Below, in pieces: positions 53,162-64,000 of a DNA stretch of 64,000 nt. Position 1 is the stretch's first letter; every line of letters starts with the position of its first letter. Under the pieces are notes generated by a model. It was not told the DNA's origin and searched no databases. It was given only the letters and a program-made list of their open reading frames with translations. The stretch lies in the NCBI GenBank assembly GCA_001986395.2, contig MQVO02000030.1:1-64000 (forward strand). The letters are read 5' to 3'. Both the position numbers and the translations under genes were made by a program. Source of the DNA: Irpex lacteus. Taxonomy: Eukaryota; Basidiomycota; Agaricomycetes; Polyporales; Irpicaceae.

Positions 53162-55072
53162 ATGTCCCCAGACCTGCGTGATGTTGCGTCAATCTCCCAG
53201 GGCCAATTTCCAATATCTCAGCTGTGAGTACGCCGTCACTTGGACCTGCCCACAGATGAGGGTGCAGGATGCTCATACCCTTTCGTTATGGGACGCAGAC
53301 ATCTCGATAACTACATACGGCTAGCCGGTGTCAGTGCGTACTTGTTATCCAGATTGACTTTTGAAAGGTGGCTGAAATCAACGCGACGTCACGTCTTTCC
53401 AACTTTGACTTCCAACAGCTATCCTGTATTATGACCACCTCATTACGTTTGGCGAAGAGCACCGGTACATCTGGAAGTCAGTCCCTTCTGGAGCTGCACT
53501 CTTGTTTCTCCTGAATCGATACTGGGCTTTCCTCGTCGTGAGTGCGATATAAATGAACCTTCTTTTGGGGCTAAATCCCGACCTTGGCGCACACAGAATG
53601 TCACCGTGCTGGGAGGGAACTTCGCAAGATATCATTCACCTGCGGTGAGCTGCCCTTCTTTTGACCTATTGCACAGTGTGTTAACGCGAAGGTTCATAGA
53701 GGTACGGGAGTCAACTGTGATTACACTGCAGGCCCTCACCAAGACAATTCAGCTGCGAGCATTACAGCTTTTGGCGACAGGTCGCTATCATGGTCTCACA
53801 AATAATCATCGCCGGTAGGTAAATGTGAATAATCCAATGCTCCGTTGCTTATACCAAGTCTAGCTGTACAATACCTGCGTGTGTACGCGTTATACGGTCG
53901 AAGTAAGAAGATTGCATATCTTATGCTCGGTGTAGCAACTGCGCTCCTCAGCGTCTCAATAGTGAGTTGCCAACGCAGGTTTGCATGCACCCAGAACGAT
54001 CGAGATGCTAATCTCCTCTTGTTGTATTGCTTCATGTCAGTGGTCTGTCACCGGCCAAACATCTGAGATTGCGCTGCAAGAAGGATGCCAGTTTGCTTCA
54101 TCAAGGATTACGTGCGTCATGAAAATCGGGCTTTCTTGTCGATCCCACTGACGTTAATATGTTCCGTAGTGCCGTTCGTGAGTTGTCTTCGATGATCTGT
54201 GCGTGATGATGATAATTAGATGTGGTTTGATAGATATCGCAACAGCATGGGAGGCCCTCTTCACGTTCGATTTACTCATCTTCTCTCTCACGATAGCCAG
54301 GACATACAACACACGAATACGTTACGGATATGGCAATGGTCGAACGATGGACCTGGTTACACTTATGGTCAGAGATGGTACGTGAAGCATCACCTGGCAT
54401 GCTGCTACTTTAATGAAACACTCGTTTCTCAGGGGCCGTATACTTTGGGTAAGACTTCAGAGGGGTTTCGATGTCTGCGGTGTTCTCACATGCGAATGCT
54501 TCAGCGCCATGGTGCTTGTTCAAGGTGCTAATGTCATAACGTTCTATGTACGTCTGTCTCGCCATGATCCCTTTTACACTCAATCACTCACTGTAGTTGT
54601 AGGCCAGTGGTGTAAGTCTATATTTCTGGAAGTTGCCGATCTGTGTTGCTAACCTCGATTATTATACCAGCCTTTATTACGAGGAACGCTCTCAACTCTT
54701 GCCAGCGAGTACGTTGCGTTCCTTCTGCATTGCATCGCAAAAGATTAATGTTTCGTTCTCATGCGCAGCGTATCAGTAACGATGATGTCCCGCCTGATGC
54801 TCAACCTGCACCGCACAGCAGCCGATAACGATATCTTTGCCACGACGTTGGACCCGACCAGTCTACACACCCGCAACGGCGAGATGCAATTTACAACACG
54901 ACCCTTCCACGACGCGTCTCTTTCTGTCTCCGTCTCGGATTCCGAGGGCGCTGGTGGAGAGCATTATGGACACGTACGACTACCACAGACTCAACTCTCC
55001 AGTGAGTTGTCCACGGAGGGAGACTTCGAGATGTCGGATTTCAGTATAGGGAAGAGTGTTGGATCCGTCTAG
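53162..55072 (+). CDS. DUF6533 multi-pass membrane protein (one unresolved junction)
   Basis: Exons read: 53162-53223, 53299-53333, 53419-53537, 53597-53644, about 53700-53814, 53864-53961, 54041-54111, 54220-54377, 54433-54448, 54505-54547, 54671-54708 and 54769-55072. The DUF6533 start is clear: TILYYDHLITFGEEHRYIW, then ALLFLLNRYW. Later parts are typical of the family: CEHYSFWRQV, LRVYALYGRS, WEALFTFDLLIFSLT and SRLMLNLHRTAADND. About seven membrane helices and a charged cytoplasmic tail are expected. This family is large in mushrooms and has no known function. Exon 5 is the weak point: the only acceptor in phase (TAG at 53697-53699) brings in a TGA at 53718-53720. Either another splice path is used or the gene is damaged. 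Confidence 0.78.
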
Positions 55073-55660
55073 GAATGATCGGCATGCTCGTGTATGTATT
55101 CGTGTGTCTCTATCGTAGGACAGTTAGCATTTTTGAGCTCGATACCACCTCATCATTTTGGAATTTGTTGTATTTGTAAACTTACTTACCCTTGTTGGAC
55201 TGTTGTTACCGCGTAATATCGTAGAGTATTAGTACAGTAGACCAAGACTTCCGCAGTTGCTTACCGCGCGCGTACTGAGTTCGAAGCCTGTTTTTCCATT
55301 GGATCAAGTCCAAGGGTTAGCATTGGAACCTTACAATGCCGCTCGCTCTATAGTAATGACGTATCGAATTCCAGCTGAACATATAAGAAATTATCACGGA
55401 AGGTAGTTTGGTGTGTATAAGTTTGTGAATACTCTTCGAGCCAGCCCACACGCGGGGATTGTTTGTCTAATCCAAATAGGTCAACGGCACGGGCGGCATC
55501 GCACAGAAATAACGACAGGAATGTTCCCACCGGTCACTTGACACCTTGTTGTCTCTTTGCTCGCCGTTGCCCTCAGGCTTGTCCTTTTCCTCGACGCACT
55601 TCGTCGCTCTCTCCTCGGTTCCAGTCATTCTTTGTCTCCTACTTTCTAATCTTCCTCAAG
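55073..55660. other. Intergenic, no gene seen
   Basis: About 590 bases; holds the promoter and leader of the GPI-anchored protein gene downstream. Confidence 0.5.
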
Positions 55661-56425
55661 ATGATGTTCACTCGTCTCGCCGTCGCCGCCGCATCCGTTG
55701 CCAGCCTTTTTGCTGGTGCGACAGCCCAAGATAACTCCAGTTCCTCGGGCTTGACGATCTACTCGCCTGGTGGCTCCGACCTTTGGTGGGGTACGTATCC
55801 ACTTCGCATATTTTTGCTACAGTGGAAAGCTCACAATTCTTAAAGTCGCCTCCTCGATCAACGTCGTCTCTTGGACTTGCCAGACCAGCCCCTTCTCAAA
55901 CTTCTCTGTCGTGTACGTAGCAACTGCGCAATGCCCCACCGAAACAGACTTACCAACTACCACAATAGCCTTGCTAACCAGGATCCGACTAAGTGGCCCA
56001 ATCTGACCATCATCTCTATTGAAAGCAACTTCGACTGCTCGAAGGAGATCACCCCCGACCAGCAAGCCGCCCCCGCTGGCACTGGTTATATCATTCAATT
56101 TGTCAACACTCTCAACTCTACAGATGTGCGTCTTGTCGTGTCTTCCCCCTGATTTTCCTGGCGCTGACTGTGCTTGCTATAGATCTACGCTACCTCTCAG
56201 CCCTTCGAGATCAAAGCCGCCGGTGCTGCATACCCCGCCACCACTGCTCTTCCCCCTGGTGCCTCCACCTCCGGCTCTTCTCCCAGTGGTAGCGCCACGG
56301 CCAGTGGCAGTGCTAGCTCACCTTCCGCTACAGGAGGCACCCAGAAGTCTGGCGCTGTCATGAAGAACTCGGCTGCTGGAGTTGTCGCTGCTGGTGCCGC
56401 TGCTCTCGGGCTGTTCTTGGCTTGA
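55661..56425 (+). CDS. GPI-anchored Ser/Thr-rich surface protein (Kre9/Knh1-like N-terminal fold), 198 aa
   Basis: Four exons: 55661-55790, 55846-55912, 55969-56125 and 56183-56425, exactly 199 codons with the stop. A signal peptide covers residues 1-22 (ends GATAQ). The domain then reads LTIYSPGGSDLWW ... INVVSWTCQTSPFSNFSV ... NLTIISIESN ... GYIIQFVNTLNSTDIYATSQPFEI, the pattern of the fungal Ser-Thr-rich GPI-anchored family (PF10342). A Ser/Ala/Thr-rich stalk follows (about 140-175), then a hydrophobic C-terminal tail (GVVAAGAAALGLFLA) that serves as GPI signal. It should sit on the plasma membrane or cell wall. Exact role is unknown. Such genes are common and often highly expressed; no sign of damage. 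Confidence 0.88.
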
Positions 56426-56820
56426 GCTGGAGAGGTGCTTAGAACTTCGACTACTTATTTTCTCTCGCTAGTCAAGGACCTTTTGTTTGCTACGTCATAT
56501 GGGAATGTTGTTTATGGTCTTCTTTCTCCATCCTACACCCTACTCCTGCGGAGGCGTGAAACCTGTGCGACATGCTTCAGTGATCCCTCTAAGCATGGGC
56601 CTCTATCTGATCTCTTCTCACCTCCGACTCGCAGTGACTTTGCTTCTCGTAGTACTATATGCTACAATGTACTCACACTCATTTATAACACGATCCTTAA
56701 TTACTCGAGTGAAGTAGCGAGCTGCGATTTGAGTGTGATTCCGGTTTCAAGCGAGAATATTTTGAGGTATGGAAATCGACTGTCACACGTCCATATACCT
56801 TCTCTTGGCCCTTACTTTCG
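56426..56820. other. 3' flank of the GPI protein gene and upstream of the tRNA
   Basis: About 395 bases without a gene. Confidence 0.5.
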
Positions 56821-56904
56821 GTCCTTGTCGATTAGTGGTTAGATCATCACGTTGTGGCTTGTTCGCAATCCGTGAAGACCGAGGCTCGAATCCTCGCTGG
56901 GACA
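56821..56904 (+). tRNA. tRNA-His (anticodon GTG) with a short intron
   Basis: A D-arm-like GATTAGTGGTTAGATC is followed by an anticodon stem TCACG ... CGTGA, whose loop starts TTGTGG (anticodon GTG) and contains about 12 extra bases, the place where nuclear tRNA introns sit. A T-arm CGAGG CTCGAAT CCTCG and an acceptor GTCCTTG ... CTGGGAC (one mismatch, one wobble) complete the fold. A run of six T follows (56907-56912), a Pol III stop. Box B has C for the first T of GGTTCGA. A tRNA scan would settle the identity. Confidence 0.75.
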
Positions 56905-56906
56905 CA

Positions 56907-56912
56907 TTTTTT
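56907..56912 (+). terminator. RNA polymerase III T-run terminator
   Basis: Six T bases just after the tRNA 3' end. Confidence 0.6.
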
Positions 56913-57299
56913 CCACATTTTTTCATCGACAAGGTCACTGTGTCAAAAGCATACAGAACGTGCAGGGCATGTTCGACAGCTCATTTTGTCCTCCTCTGAT
57001 GGATACCACTTGGTTCGACGCTGACAACGGCGACCATCACCGCTGTTCAAGCTCGAGTCCGATGCCGCTTGCATCAGTACTACCACTACTATCATATGCG
57101 TGCCTTTGAGGTCACAGAGAATTTTCTCTCTCGCAATAGATCGCAAGACGGTGTAGCAACAAACAGGAGTTGAAATAAGATCTGTTTCGACAAGGTACGT
57201 CGTACACGTTTGTCTTGTACCACTCAAGGCTCGCAAAGCGTTACTGACACTGACTGCTCTTGATCTGACAGCCCATATCCATAGACCTTGTCTGACCGT
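56913..57299. other. Intergenic; leader of the first DUF6535 gene
   Basis: About 390 bases. A splice acceptor-like CTGACAG ends at 57270, so the leader of the following gene may have an intron. Confidence 0.45.
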
Positions 57300-60200
57300 A
57301 TGGCGTCTGGGACACACGAACCGTCACCGAACGTGCAATATGTCCTATCAGGACAGCCAACGGGATGGTCGGCCATGGCCAAGGAAGTGAGAGACTTCGA
57401 CGAAGATAAAGTGAGGGACTGCAAGGAGGACATGGACACACTATTGGTATTTGTGAGTTTATGTATCATATAGCACATCGGAGTGTGTAAGACTGATCCC
57501 CTCCCGTGCATATCTTCAGGCCGGTCTATTCTCTGCCGTGCTCTCTGCTTTCCTAGTCGCTGCTTACCCTGCCCTACAACCTGACGTGTCAACTATGATA
57601 CTCTACTCCCTCGATCGGATCGCAACACAGACCGCAGGCTATAACATGTCAGGCGGGAACCTCGTCGCTACGTCCAGCCTCCCTCCCATACCCCCTCTAT
57701 TCCGACCCGCCGATAATGATATTCGAGTCAACGTCCTGTGGTTCGCCAGTCTTATCATTAGCCTCATGACGGCTTCGTTTGGCATGCTCGTTAAGCAATG
57801 GCTACGGGAGTTCCTTGCTGTTGAGGTTCCTTCCCCACAAGCACGTCTTCGAATCCGTCACTTCCGCGAGCCACAGATCAAACACTGGAAGGTCTACGAA
57901 ATCGCGGCGTGCCTTCCCCTACTTCTCCAACTTTCCTTGGGTCTTTTCTTCGTGGGACTATGTTACTTTACTGCCTCGGTGCATTCCAGCATTGGATACA
58001 CTACTCTGCCGCTAGTCATCGGCTGGGCTCTATTCTTCTTCACCGCCACAGCGTTGCCCATAGTGTTCCCTCACTGTCCGTACAAAACGACACTGCTGAA
58101 AGCCCCCATTTCTCGGCTTCACCATGCCTTCTCTCAGGTCGGACTTTCAATCTGGGCTGCTTATTCTTCCCGATTCTTTGGAGACATGGGTATCATGCAC
58201 CCTACCTGGCAATTGTCGCTTTGGACGCTCTTCGAGCCCATTCTGCTCGTACTGCAGAGTATCCCTGACGAGCGCACTCTCGTCGCCAAACCAGCGGCCG
58301 ATCTTGATATACTCGTCGAGGTCGATGCTATACAGGCCAACGATGAGTTGTTATTCACCACAATCGCGGAAGTGCTACGGGGTATGCACCAGCTCTCTTG
58401 GATGCACGGAGTCACCTTCGTTCTACGAGTTCTCGAGAATCGTCTTCCCAGCCTCCCAGTCGCTCAACGGGCGGTATCCGCGTGGCCGTTCGGCGAGGTA
58501 TTTCCTCTGAACGCAGCCAGAATGCAGACGGTGGAGGGCGTCCTCAACGTTTTGGACAAGTATTCCGACAAACTACAGCGAACCTATCACGAAGTATTTC
58601 ACAATAGTGATACGCCTCGTCCATCTCAGACAGAGGATAGGATAACGCTCTGTGCTTTCGCCCTTTCAATTTCCGCATTGGACCTACTTGCAACTCCAGA
58701 AAAGCTGCCACGCGGTGTCGCTTCCTTCCTAAACTTCCATCTGTCACACCCGCAACACGGGCCTGCGCTCTGTGGCGATATGCTGCTCATCACAAATGGA
58801 ACCAAGACGACATCCGCCTCGAATGCTCGTATACGAGATGCAGCCATGCAACTTCGGGTGCTAGCCAGTTTATTAGCTCCCCTCGAACTCGATGTAGCTG
58901 CGGGGACTGCCTGTTACCGGAAGATTGTACTTATCGCAATGAAATCGGTTATAACTCCTGAGCCAATGCTGCTCGACGCGCTCGCCCTATCTGAAGACGT
59001 CTGGGCAAGGCTAGATCGCGTCTCTAGGCTGTTCCGCCATAGCTGCATTGAATATCTTGTAACGGCGGTCTCCGAAGGCTTGATGCAGCTGCCTAATCGA
59101 GGTCATCCAGCATCCACGACGGAACTGATTGCACGCCTGACCGTTGTAGCTGTTCGACTGCTTGGGCGCACGGTATTCAGCTTGAGAGTGCCTCATCTCT
59201 TCCGGGCACTCGTTGAGATTGGGCTGAAGTCTCAGTCGTCTGTTGAAGTGTTGATAGACGCATTTCTGGCCAGTGGGAACGAGCGTTGGTGGTATCAACT
59301 CATATGGTATAGGCTATCTCGTGCGAATGCATCTGATGCAGGTGAGCTATTGTATTTCTCGAATGATTATACAAGCCGTAATCTCTTCGCTTCACAGAGC
59401 CTTTGGACGACGGATGCGTCGCCAACCTGGCGGATGTTGTGCAAACGAGACTGTCGCAGCAGCCTCTGGATATACCCACGATTCTGAAGTTAAGCCATGT
59501 AGTAGTGCTGCTTCTCATCTCGGCCAAACCCGATGCCGAGGGTCGTGTCGCTGGACGACATCTTCTTTCATCGTTAGTCTCATATCTTCGTTCTCTCATG
59601 GGCGACGGAACCGCGATCCATAAACTTGATCAATCACGGCCTGGAATACCGATCATAAGTACTGAAGTGGAGAAGTTGGCCACCGCTGTAACGCCATTAC
59701 TCTGTAATGGGTTGGTTACATAAGCGATAGTTCAAGTCTCATGCATTGGTAGCAAAGCTTGGTAAGCCCAGCACAGCCCCCAAGTCCCCTAGCAACCAGT
59801 TTCCAAGGAGTGAGTCATAGGAATTGAGGCTATGTTTTGAGTAGCAACGGTTGTCAAGGAAATTCAGAGGCTATGTAGATTGCTAAGTAACTGCACAGCA
59901 AAGGCTGTGCTAGTAGATACAGTGCTTCCCACATGTATATAAGGCGGCCAGAGTGCCCCCAGAGTAAAGACAAGCAAGTTACAGTTTACACCTCAACCGT
60001 CATCAGTCAGAGCCAGTCAAGCAGTCAGTCAGCAGTCAGTTACTCAGCTAGTCTCCCACGTCGATACTTGAGCTTTGGACATTGGTAGGTACCGAACACC
60101 TACATTGTCACTGCCGTCAAGTTCTGTCAATCGAGCAAGAGAATCACATCCAGCAGGCACACACGAGCTGTGAAGGGGATCGTGATTTCTTGTTAGTCGA

Positions 60201-60815
60201 AGCGCAGGTCGTCCGAGCTATCTGGATACTACTACTACTCGCTGTTAGTGCTAGCCACTGAAGCCAGTTGTGGGTAATCGTTTCGAGCCGAATCGTAAAT
60301 CTCAGTCAGCTATCTCTGCCTGAACGTACCTTCTTCTCCCCCAACGAACGACTGGGGTAGTTCGACCTAACGTCTGGTCCAACGATCCTCAGCAGTAAAG
60401 GTTAGGTTAGTCAAGGAACGGTATCAGGAGAGCCTTTTGTTTATTGCACGCAGGCGTGTGTGTTAGCCCAACCCAGTACAGGTGATAGCTTGAAGCTGTT
60501 CCCTCGTTCTGCTCTCCGTCCTCGTCGTTCCGCCCCGAACTCACCAGTCCCTTTTTCTGATTCGACACCGCCTGCCTCACTACGACTACATATCAAGACT
60601 ACTTCTTCCAAGAATCTAATTTTGGGCTTTATGAAGACTGGCGAAACGCCTTCTCCGAACAACATAGCCCGTTTCCAGACAAGTTTATGGCGGTGCTGGG
60701 TCGATTTGTTCCCGAGGACAACAGCTTCTTTCGACTGCGTAGACTGAAGGCTATTACCGAGGAAGACGGAGCAGTGGCTATAGGCGGCCTTAGAAATGGA
60801 CACGCATTGCAATGA
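57300..60815 (+). pseudogene. DUF6535 membrane protein gene 1, interrupted by a solo LTR
   Basis: Exons 57300-57452, 57520-59341 and 59398 onward. The third exon runs open to 59686, is cut by an LTR (59687-60567), and after the target duplication continues open in the matching frame from 60572 to a stop at 60813-60815. Counting the exonic parts without the insert gives 836 codons, exactly in frame. The N-terminal part is the DUF6535 domain: VRDFDEDKVRDCKEDMDTLL, AGLFSAVLSAF (first helix), VLWFASLIISLMTA, and the WLREFLAVEVPSP loop, then two more helices (residues about 190-270). The remaining 550 residues are helical and variable. The family is common in mushrooms and of unknown function. As it stands the product would end within the LTR with its last 80 residues replaced. 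Confidence 0.88.
59687..60567 (+). mobile_element. Solo LTR (881 bp) of a Gypsy relative inside the DUF6535 gene 1
   Basis: It starts TGTAACGCCATTACTCTGTA and ends TTTTTCTGATTCGACA, close to the start and end of the Gypsy LTR at 12076-13245. They also share GACCTAACGTCTGGTCCA (60362-60379 region). CCGC (or ACCGC) flanks both sides (59683-59686 and 60568-60571). There is no internal element part, so it is the product of recombination between two LTRs. It differs at many positions from the Gypsy LTR in this window, so it is another subfamily. Confidence 0.92.
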
Positions 60816-61147
60816 CTGAAATATTCGCTAAACGATGCAGTTCGGAGAGCTAATGAGTACATTTACTGGCAACCCTTCGATGTCTCAGCATGAATCCAAC
60901 TCACACTGCTCTCTTTCTTCACGTAGTCTCGGGCCAGAGGCTGCTCATATGTGCCAAGCCTTTGACACTGCAGCGACTATCGTCTTCATACACCTGTTCG
61001 CTTGGCGCGCTATTGCCATCTTGTTGCGAATCCTTTCACGAATCCTGTCATTGATCAGGGCTGTGCGGGATTATCCATAGTTACCTTTTCTCACAGGTTC
61101 ACTTTCGACCCTATCCACGACCTCCAACCCGTCGTGTCCACTACTTC
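60816..61147. other. Short spacer between the two DUF6535 genes
   Basis: About 330 bases; must hold the promoter of gene 2. No clear TATA box found. Confidence 0.5.
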
Positions 61148-63706
61148 ATGGTCCTCGCGTTTGTCGGCAGCGCACGTGTCTCAGCTCCTCAGCACAGCAG
61201 TACGTGCGGACATTCATCAGGATGGTCAGGAATGGCTCGAGTGGTCCGAGACTTTGACGAGGAAAAGGTCAGAGACTGTAAAGAAGATATCGATACACTA
61301 CTGGTCTTTGTAAGTGCAACTCATCGTCACCTTTAAAACACCCCTGACTCACCTTGTATGGAGGCTGGTCTGTTCTCAGCGGTCTTGTCAGCCTTCATTG
61401 TGGTTGCATTTCCGGCTCTCCAGCCTGATCGCGCAGGCATGCTCCTCTATTCGGTGGATCGCATCGCCATTCAAACCGCAGGTTATACTTTCGATGGAAC
61501 TGCATTCATTTCGTCGCAAATTTCCCCACCTCCACCTCCTCCTTTCCAACCGGCCGTCAATGACATTCGGGTAAACGTACTCTGGTTTACGAGCCTCGTT
61601 ATCAGCTTGGTTGTGGCGTCAATCAGCATGCTCGTAAAGCAGTGGTTACGCGAATTTCTTGCCGTCGAAGTTCCTTCCCCCCAGGCACGGCTACGTCTCC
61701 GACATTTCCGTGAACCACATATCAGGGGATGGAAGGTGTACGAGATCGCTGCAACTCTTCCATTACTACTGCAGCTTTCTCTTGGCCTGTTTTTCGTTGG
61801 CCTATGCCTCTTCACTGCAGCGATCCATCGAAGCATCGGCTACGCGACGTTACCTCTAGTCATTGGATGGGCTATATTCTTCTTCACGGCTACAATCGCC
61901 CCTATCCTCTTTCCTCTTTGCCCGTACAAGACAGTGTTGCTAAAGGCACCTGCCACAAGGCTTCAACGTATGATGCTGAAGGTTACCAAACAGCTCCATC
62001 TATATGCAGCTCATGCTGTGGTTGCGCATCTACCCCGGTTTCGCTACCTCTCGAACATATATCGCCGTGTCGTCTATCCCCTGGAGATTCCTGATGAGCT
62101 AGCGCTCGTGGCTGACGCAAGTCATGACATGGATATTCTGGTTTCTGTGGATGCTATTCAGGCGGACGACGACCTGCTCATCACGACCGTCGCAGAGGCG
62201 CTTCATTATATTAATCCTCGATGGCAAGATGTAGTCGCATTTCTTCTCCAGATTCTCTCACATCGAGTGCCGACGCTGGCCCAATCCGAACGCACACTGC
62301 CGAATTGGCCTCTGAGCACAATCTTCCCTTTGTGTTCCATACGACCACAGACAAAGAGGGGTCTACTCGAGATTCTCGCAAACCATGCCGATGAAATCCG
62401 AGGGTCATATCAGAAGATACTGCCTTTGGATGGTCCGGTCTGGGATGACTCCAGCGCAGACAGTGCAATGACACTCTGTGCGTTTGCAATTATATTATCC
62501 AGTGGCTCGCCATTCCTTCAGCAACTCCCGACACCCCTCAACTCCTTCCTCCTGTTTTATCTATCTGATTCCCATTACGGTCCGCTCCTCTGCTCCGACT
62601 ACATGAGGATGCTATGCGCCCATACTTCTACTTCTGAATGGATTCAATCTACAGGGTCACGTCTCTCTGGTGTGATGGACTTCATAGTCTCCATGACGCA
62701 GCTTATTGGGGCCATCGGGCTGGATTACATTTCAGGAAAATACTGGTTCGAGGGCATACAATTGAACGTAGAAGAATATTTACTTCCGCTGGAGTCCCAA
62801 CCTCCAATTAAGTTCAATTGGCGAACGTGGAACTTCCCTGCTGGAGTATCTAGCGACTTCCGCGGAACATCAGTTCAATACCTGGTCAACCTTGTTTCAT
62901 CAAGTTTACGCCACACAAAGGACCTCCTTCCCGAAAGCAGCCCCGAATTCGCAGTACTACTTGACACGACCATTCGCTTGATGGGCCAAGGTTCTTTCCG
63001 CGATGGACCTACAGCACACGGTCATGTGATAGAAGTGTGGCGAGATTTCCAGGAAATGACAATGCTCGCATTACAGGACACAGGGTCTACAGTCGCGTTA
63101 GTGGACACAATTCTTGCCAACGCGGCCGAGTTCCATTTGCCTCTACTGTCGTTCAAAATGCAGAATACCCCTCGCGGTGGGTTTGCAACGTGACATAGTC
63201 TTCATAGTCCATCTACTAAGTCGGTTTGCTCCCCTACTTTAGAGCCGTTATCACGAGCATCCTTCGAGAACCTGACATCGGTCATCTTAGTACAGTTATC
63301 GCAGGCTGTCAACACAAATTTGGCCCTCAGCATCTGCTACACGGCAATTTGCCTCTTTCTCGCTGTTGGTCAGACTCCCGGTGAAGCTGGCCCTGACGCG
63401 TGGCACAGATTATTTTCCTCGATCTCACAAACCATTCTCGCACTGGTATCAGCGGCAAATGGGGTATGTGATCCTCATGGACTTAATGCACGCAGCCCTC
63501 AAGAAACGGGGTCACACGTTGACCCGGATCTCTCAGAACGCCTTGCTTCCCGTTGCATCACTACCTTATCAACAGCTGGGTTCCTTCACTGGGATTTACA
63601 ATATGAAGGATGGCTGGAGGACTCTTCGAAAGAGAATGGCGCAATTCCGGGAATGATGATGGACGTTCTTTTGAAGTTTACCTTGTCAAAGTTGACGAAT
63701 GACTAG
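61148..63706 (+). CDS. DUF6535 membrane protein gene 2, 812 aa
   Basis: Exons 61148-61309, 61364-63176 and 63243-63706, exactly 813 codons. The intron positions and phases equal those of gene 1, and the N-terminal domain is strongly similar: VVRDFDEEKVRDCKEDIDTL, AGLFSAVLSAF, IRVNVLWFTSLVISL, WLREFLAVEVPSPQARL and the helix pair near residues 185-245. The C-terminal 550 residues are more diverged, with helical, moderately hydrophobic sequence and no known motif. The two genes are a tandem duplication. DUF6535 proteins are predicted membrane proteins of unknown role. No damage is seen in this copy, so it may be the functional member of the pair. Confidence 0.9.
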
Positions 63707-64000
63707 TAATAGGTGGCCATCTCGCGTGCATGGATGAAGTGTATCGGGCTTAGCTTTCTGCCTATATTGTTATCTGCGATGTTGGACATTCGCATTACGT
63801 CTTGGAGGGTTGTGTGGACGAAAACAAACTTAGTAGTCGTGGTAGTAGTAGTAGCTTGGAGGTCATTGCATAGATATACATTGGCTATGGCATTGTTCTA
63901 TTAGAGAAAAACCGACTAAACCCGACGTTTTGGACTTCAAAAGTGAGAGACGATTTGAAACTCGGGAGGACCAATGGAGAACAGAAATTGAGCAATGGAC
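63707..64000. other. 3' flank of DUF6535 gene 2
   Basis: A 294-bp stretch to the window end; a GTA-type simple repeat lies near 63835-63853. Nothing else seen. Confidence 0.5.

Noticed and set aside
60835..61313. Plus-strand ORFs upstream of DUF6535 gene 2
   Set aside because: They overlap the true first exon in other frames or lie in its leader, and show no family features.

Overview
The window is nuclear DNA of a basidiomycete, most likely a wood- or litter-decaying agaricomycete. The evidence is the many 50-70 bp GT-AG introns, the gene families typical of mushrooms (DUF6533, DUF6535, BTB, an I66-like protease inhibitor, a KDZ transposase fused to a Ulp1 protease), and the density of transposons. 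Species cannot be read from the sequence.

Layout. (1) 1-13245: a very large Ty3/Gypsy retrotransposon whose left LTR runs off the window. It carries a gag-protease region with frame breaks, an extra 1231-codon ORF with a second zinc knuckle, and an intact-looking pol. It sits inside a Ty1/Copia element whose 3' half and 3' LTR follow (13246-15593). (2) 15594-26499: a small TIR element (16265-16567), a BTB-like gene, a decayed GNL1-type GTPase pseudogene, and a six-exon ammonium transporter with GATA sites upstream. (3) 26508-44923: the main discovery, a complete 18,416-bp KDZ-class DNA transposon. It has 353-bp terminal inverted repeats that look identical and a perfect 8-bp target duplication (26500-26507 and 44924-44931). 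It carries a 13-exon, 1325-aa KDZ transposase fused to a Ulp1 protease with all core residues present, two further multi-exon genes of unknown function (522 aa and 1191 aa), minisatellites, and a 392-bp internal inverted repeat with facing promoters. (4) 44932-57299: two tandem I66-like protease inhibitor genes, a secreted metallophosphoesterase, a DUF6533 membrane protein, a GPI-anchored Ser/Thr-rich protein and a tRNA-His gene. (5) 57300-63706: two tandem DUF6535 membrane protein genes. The first is interrupted near its 3' end by an 881-bp solo LTR related to the Gypsy LTR, with its target duplication still readable.

How the parts work together. Most of the window is shaped by transposition: a Gypsy nested in a Copia, a solo LTR breaking a gene, and an apparently recent KDZ insertion in the space between the ammonium transporter and the inhibitor pair. 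All three KDZ-borne genes lie on the same strand, reading away from the right-hand inverted repeat, which supplies the promoter of the transposase. The host genes are ordinary accessory fungal genes: nitrogen uptake, secreted or surface proteins and membrane proteins. Exon models were built by hand from reading frame, splice sites and family resemblance. Those with exact total frame closure are noted.
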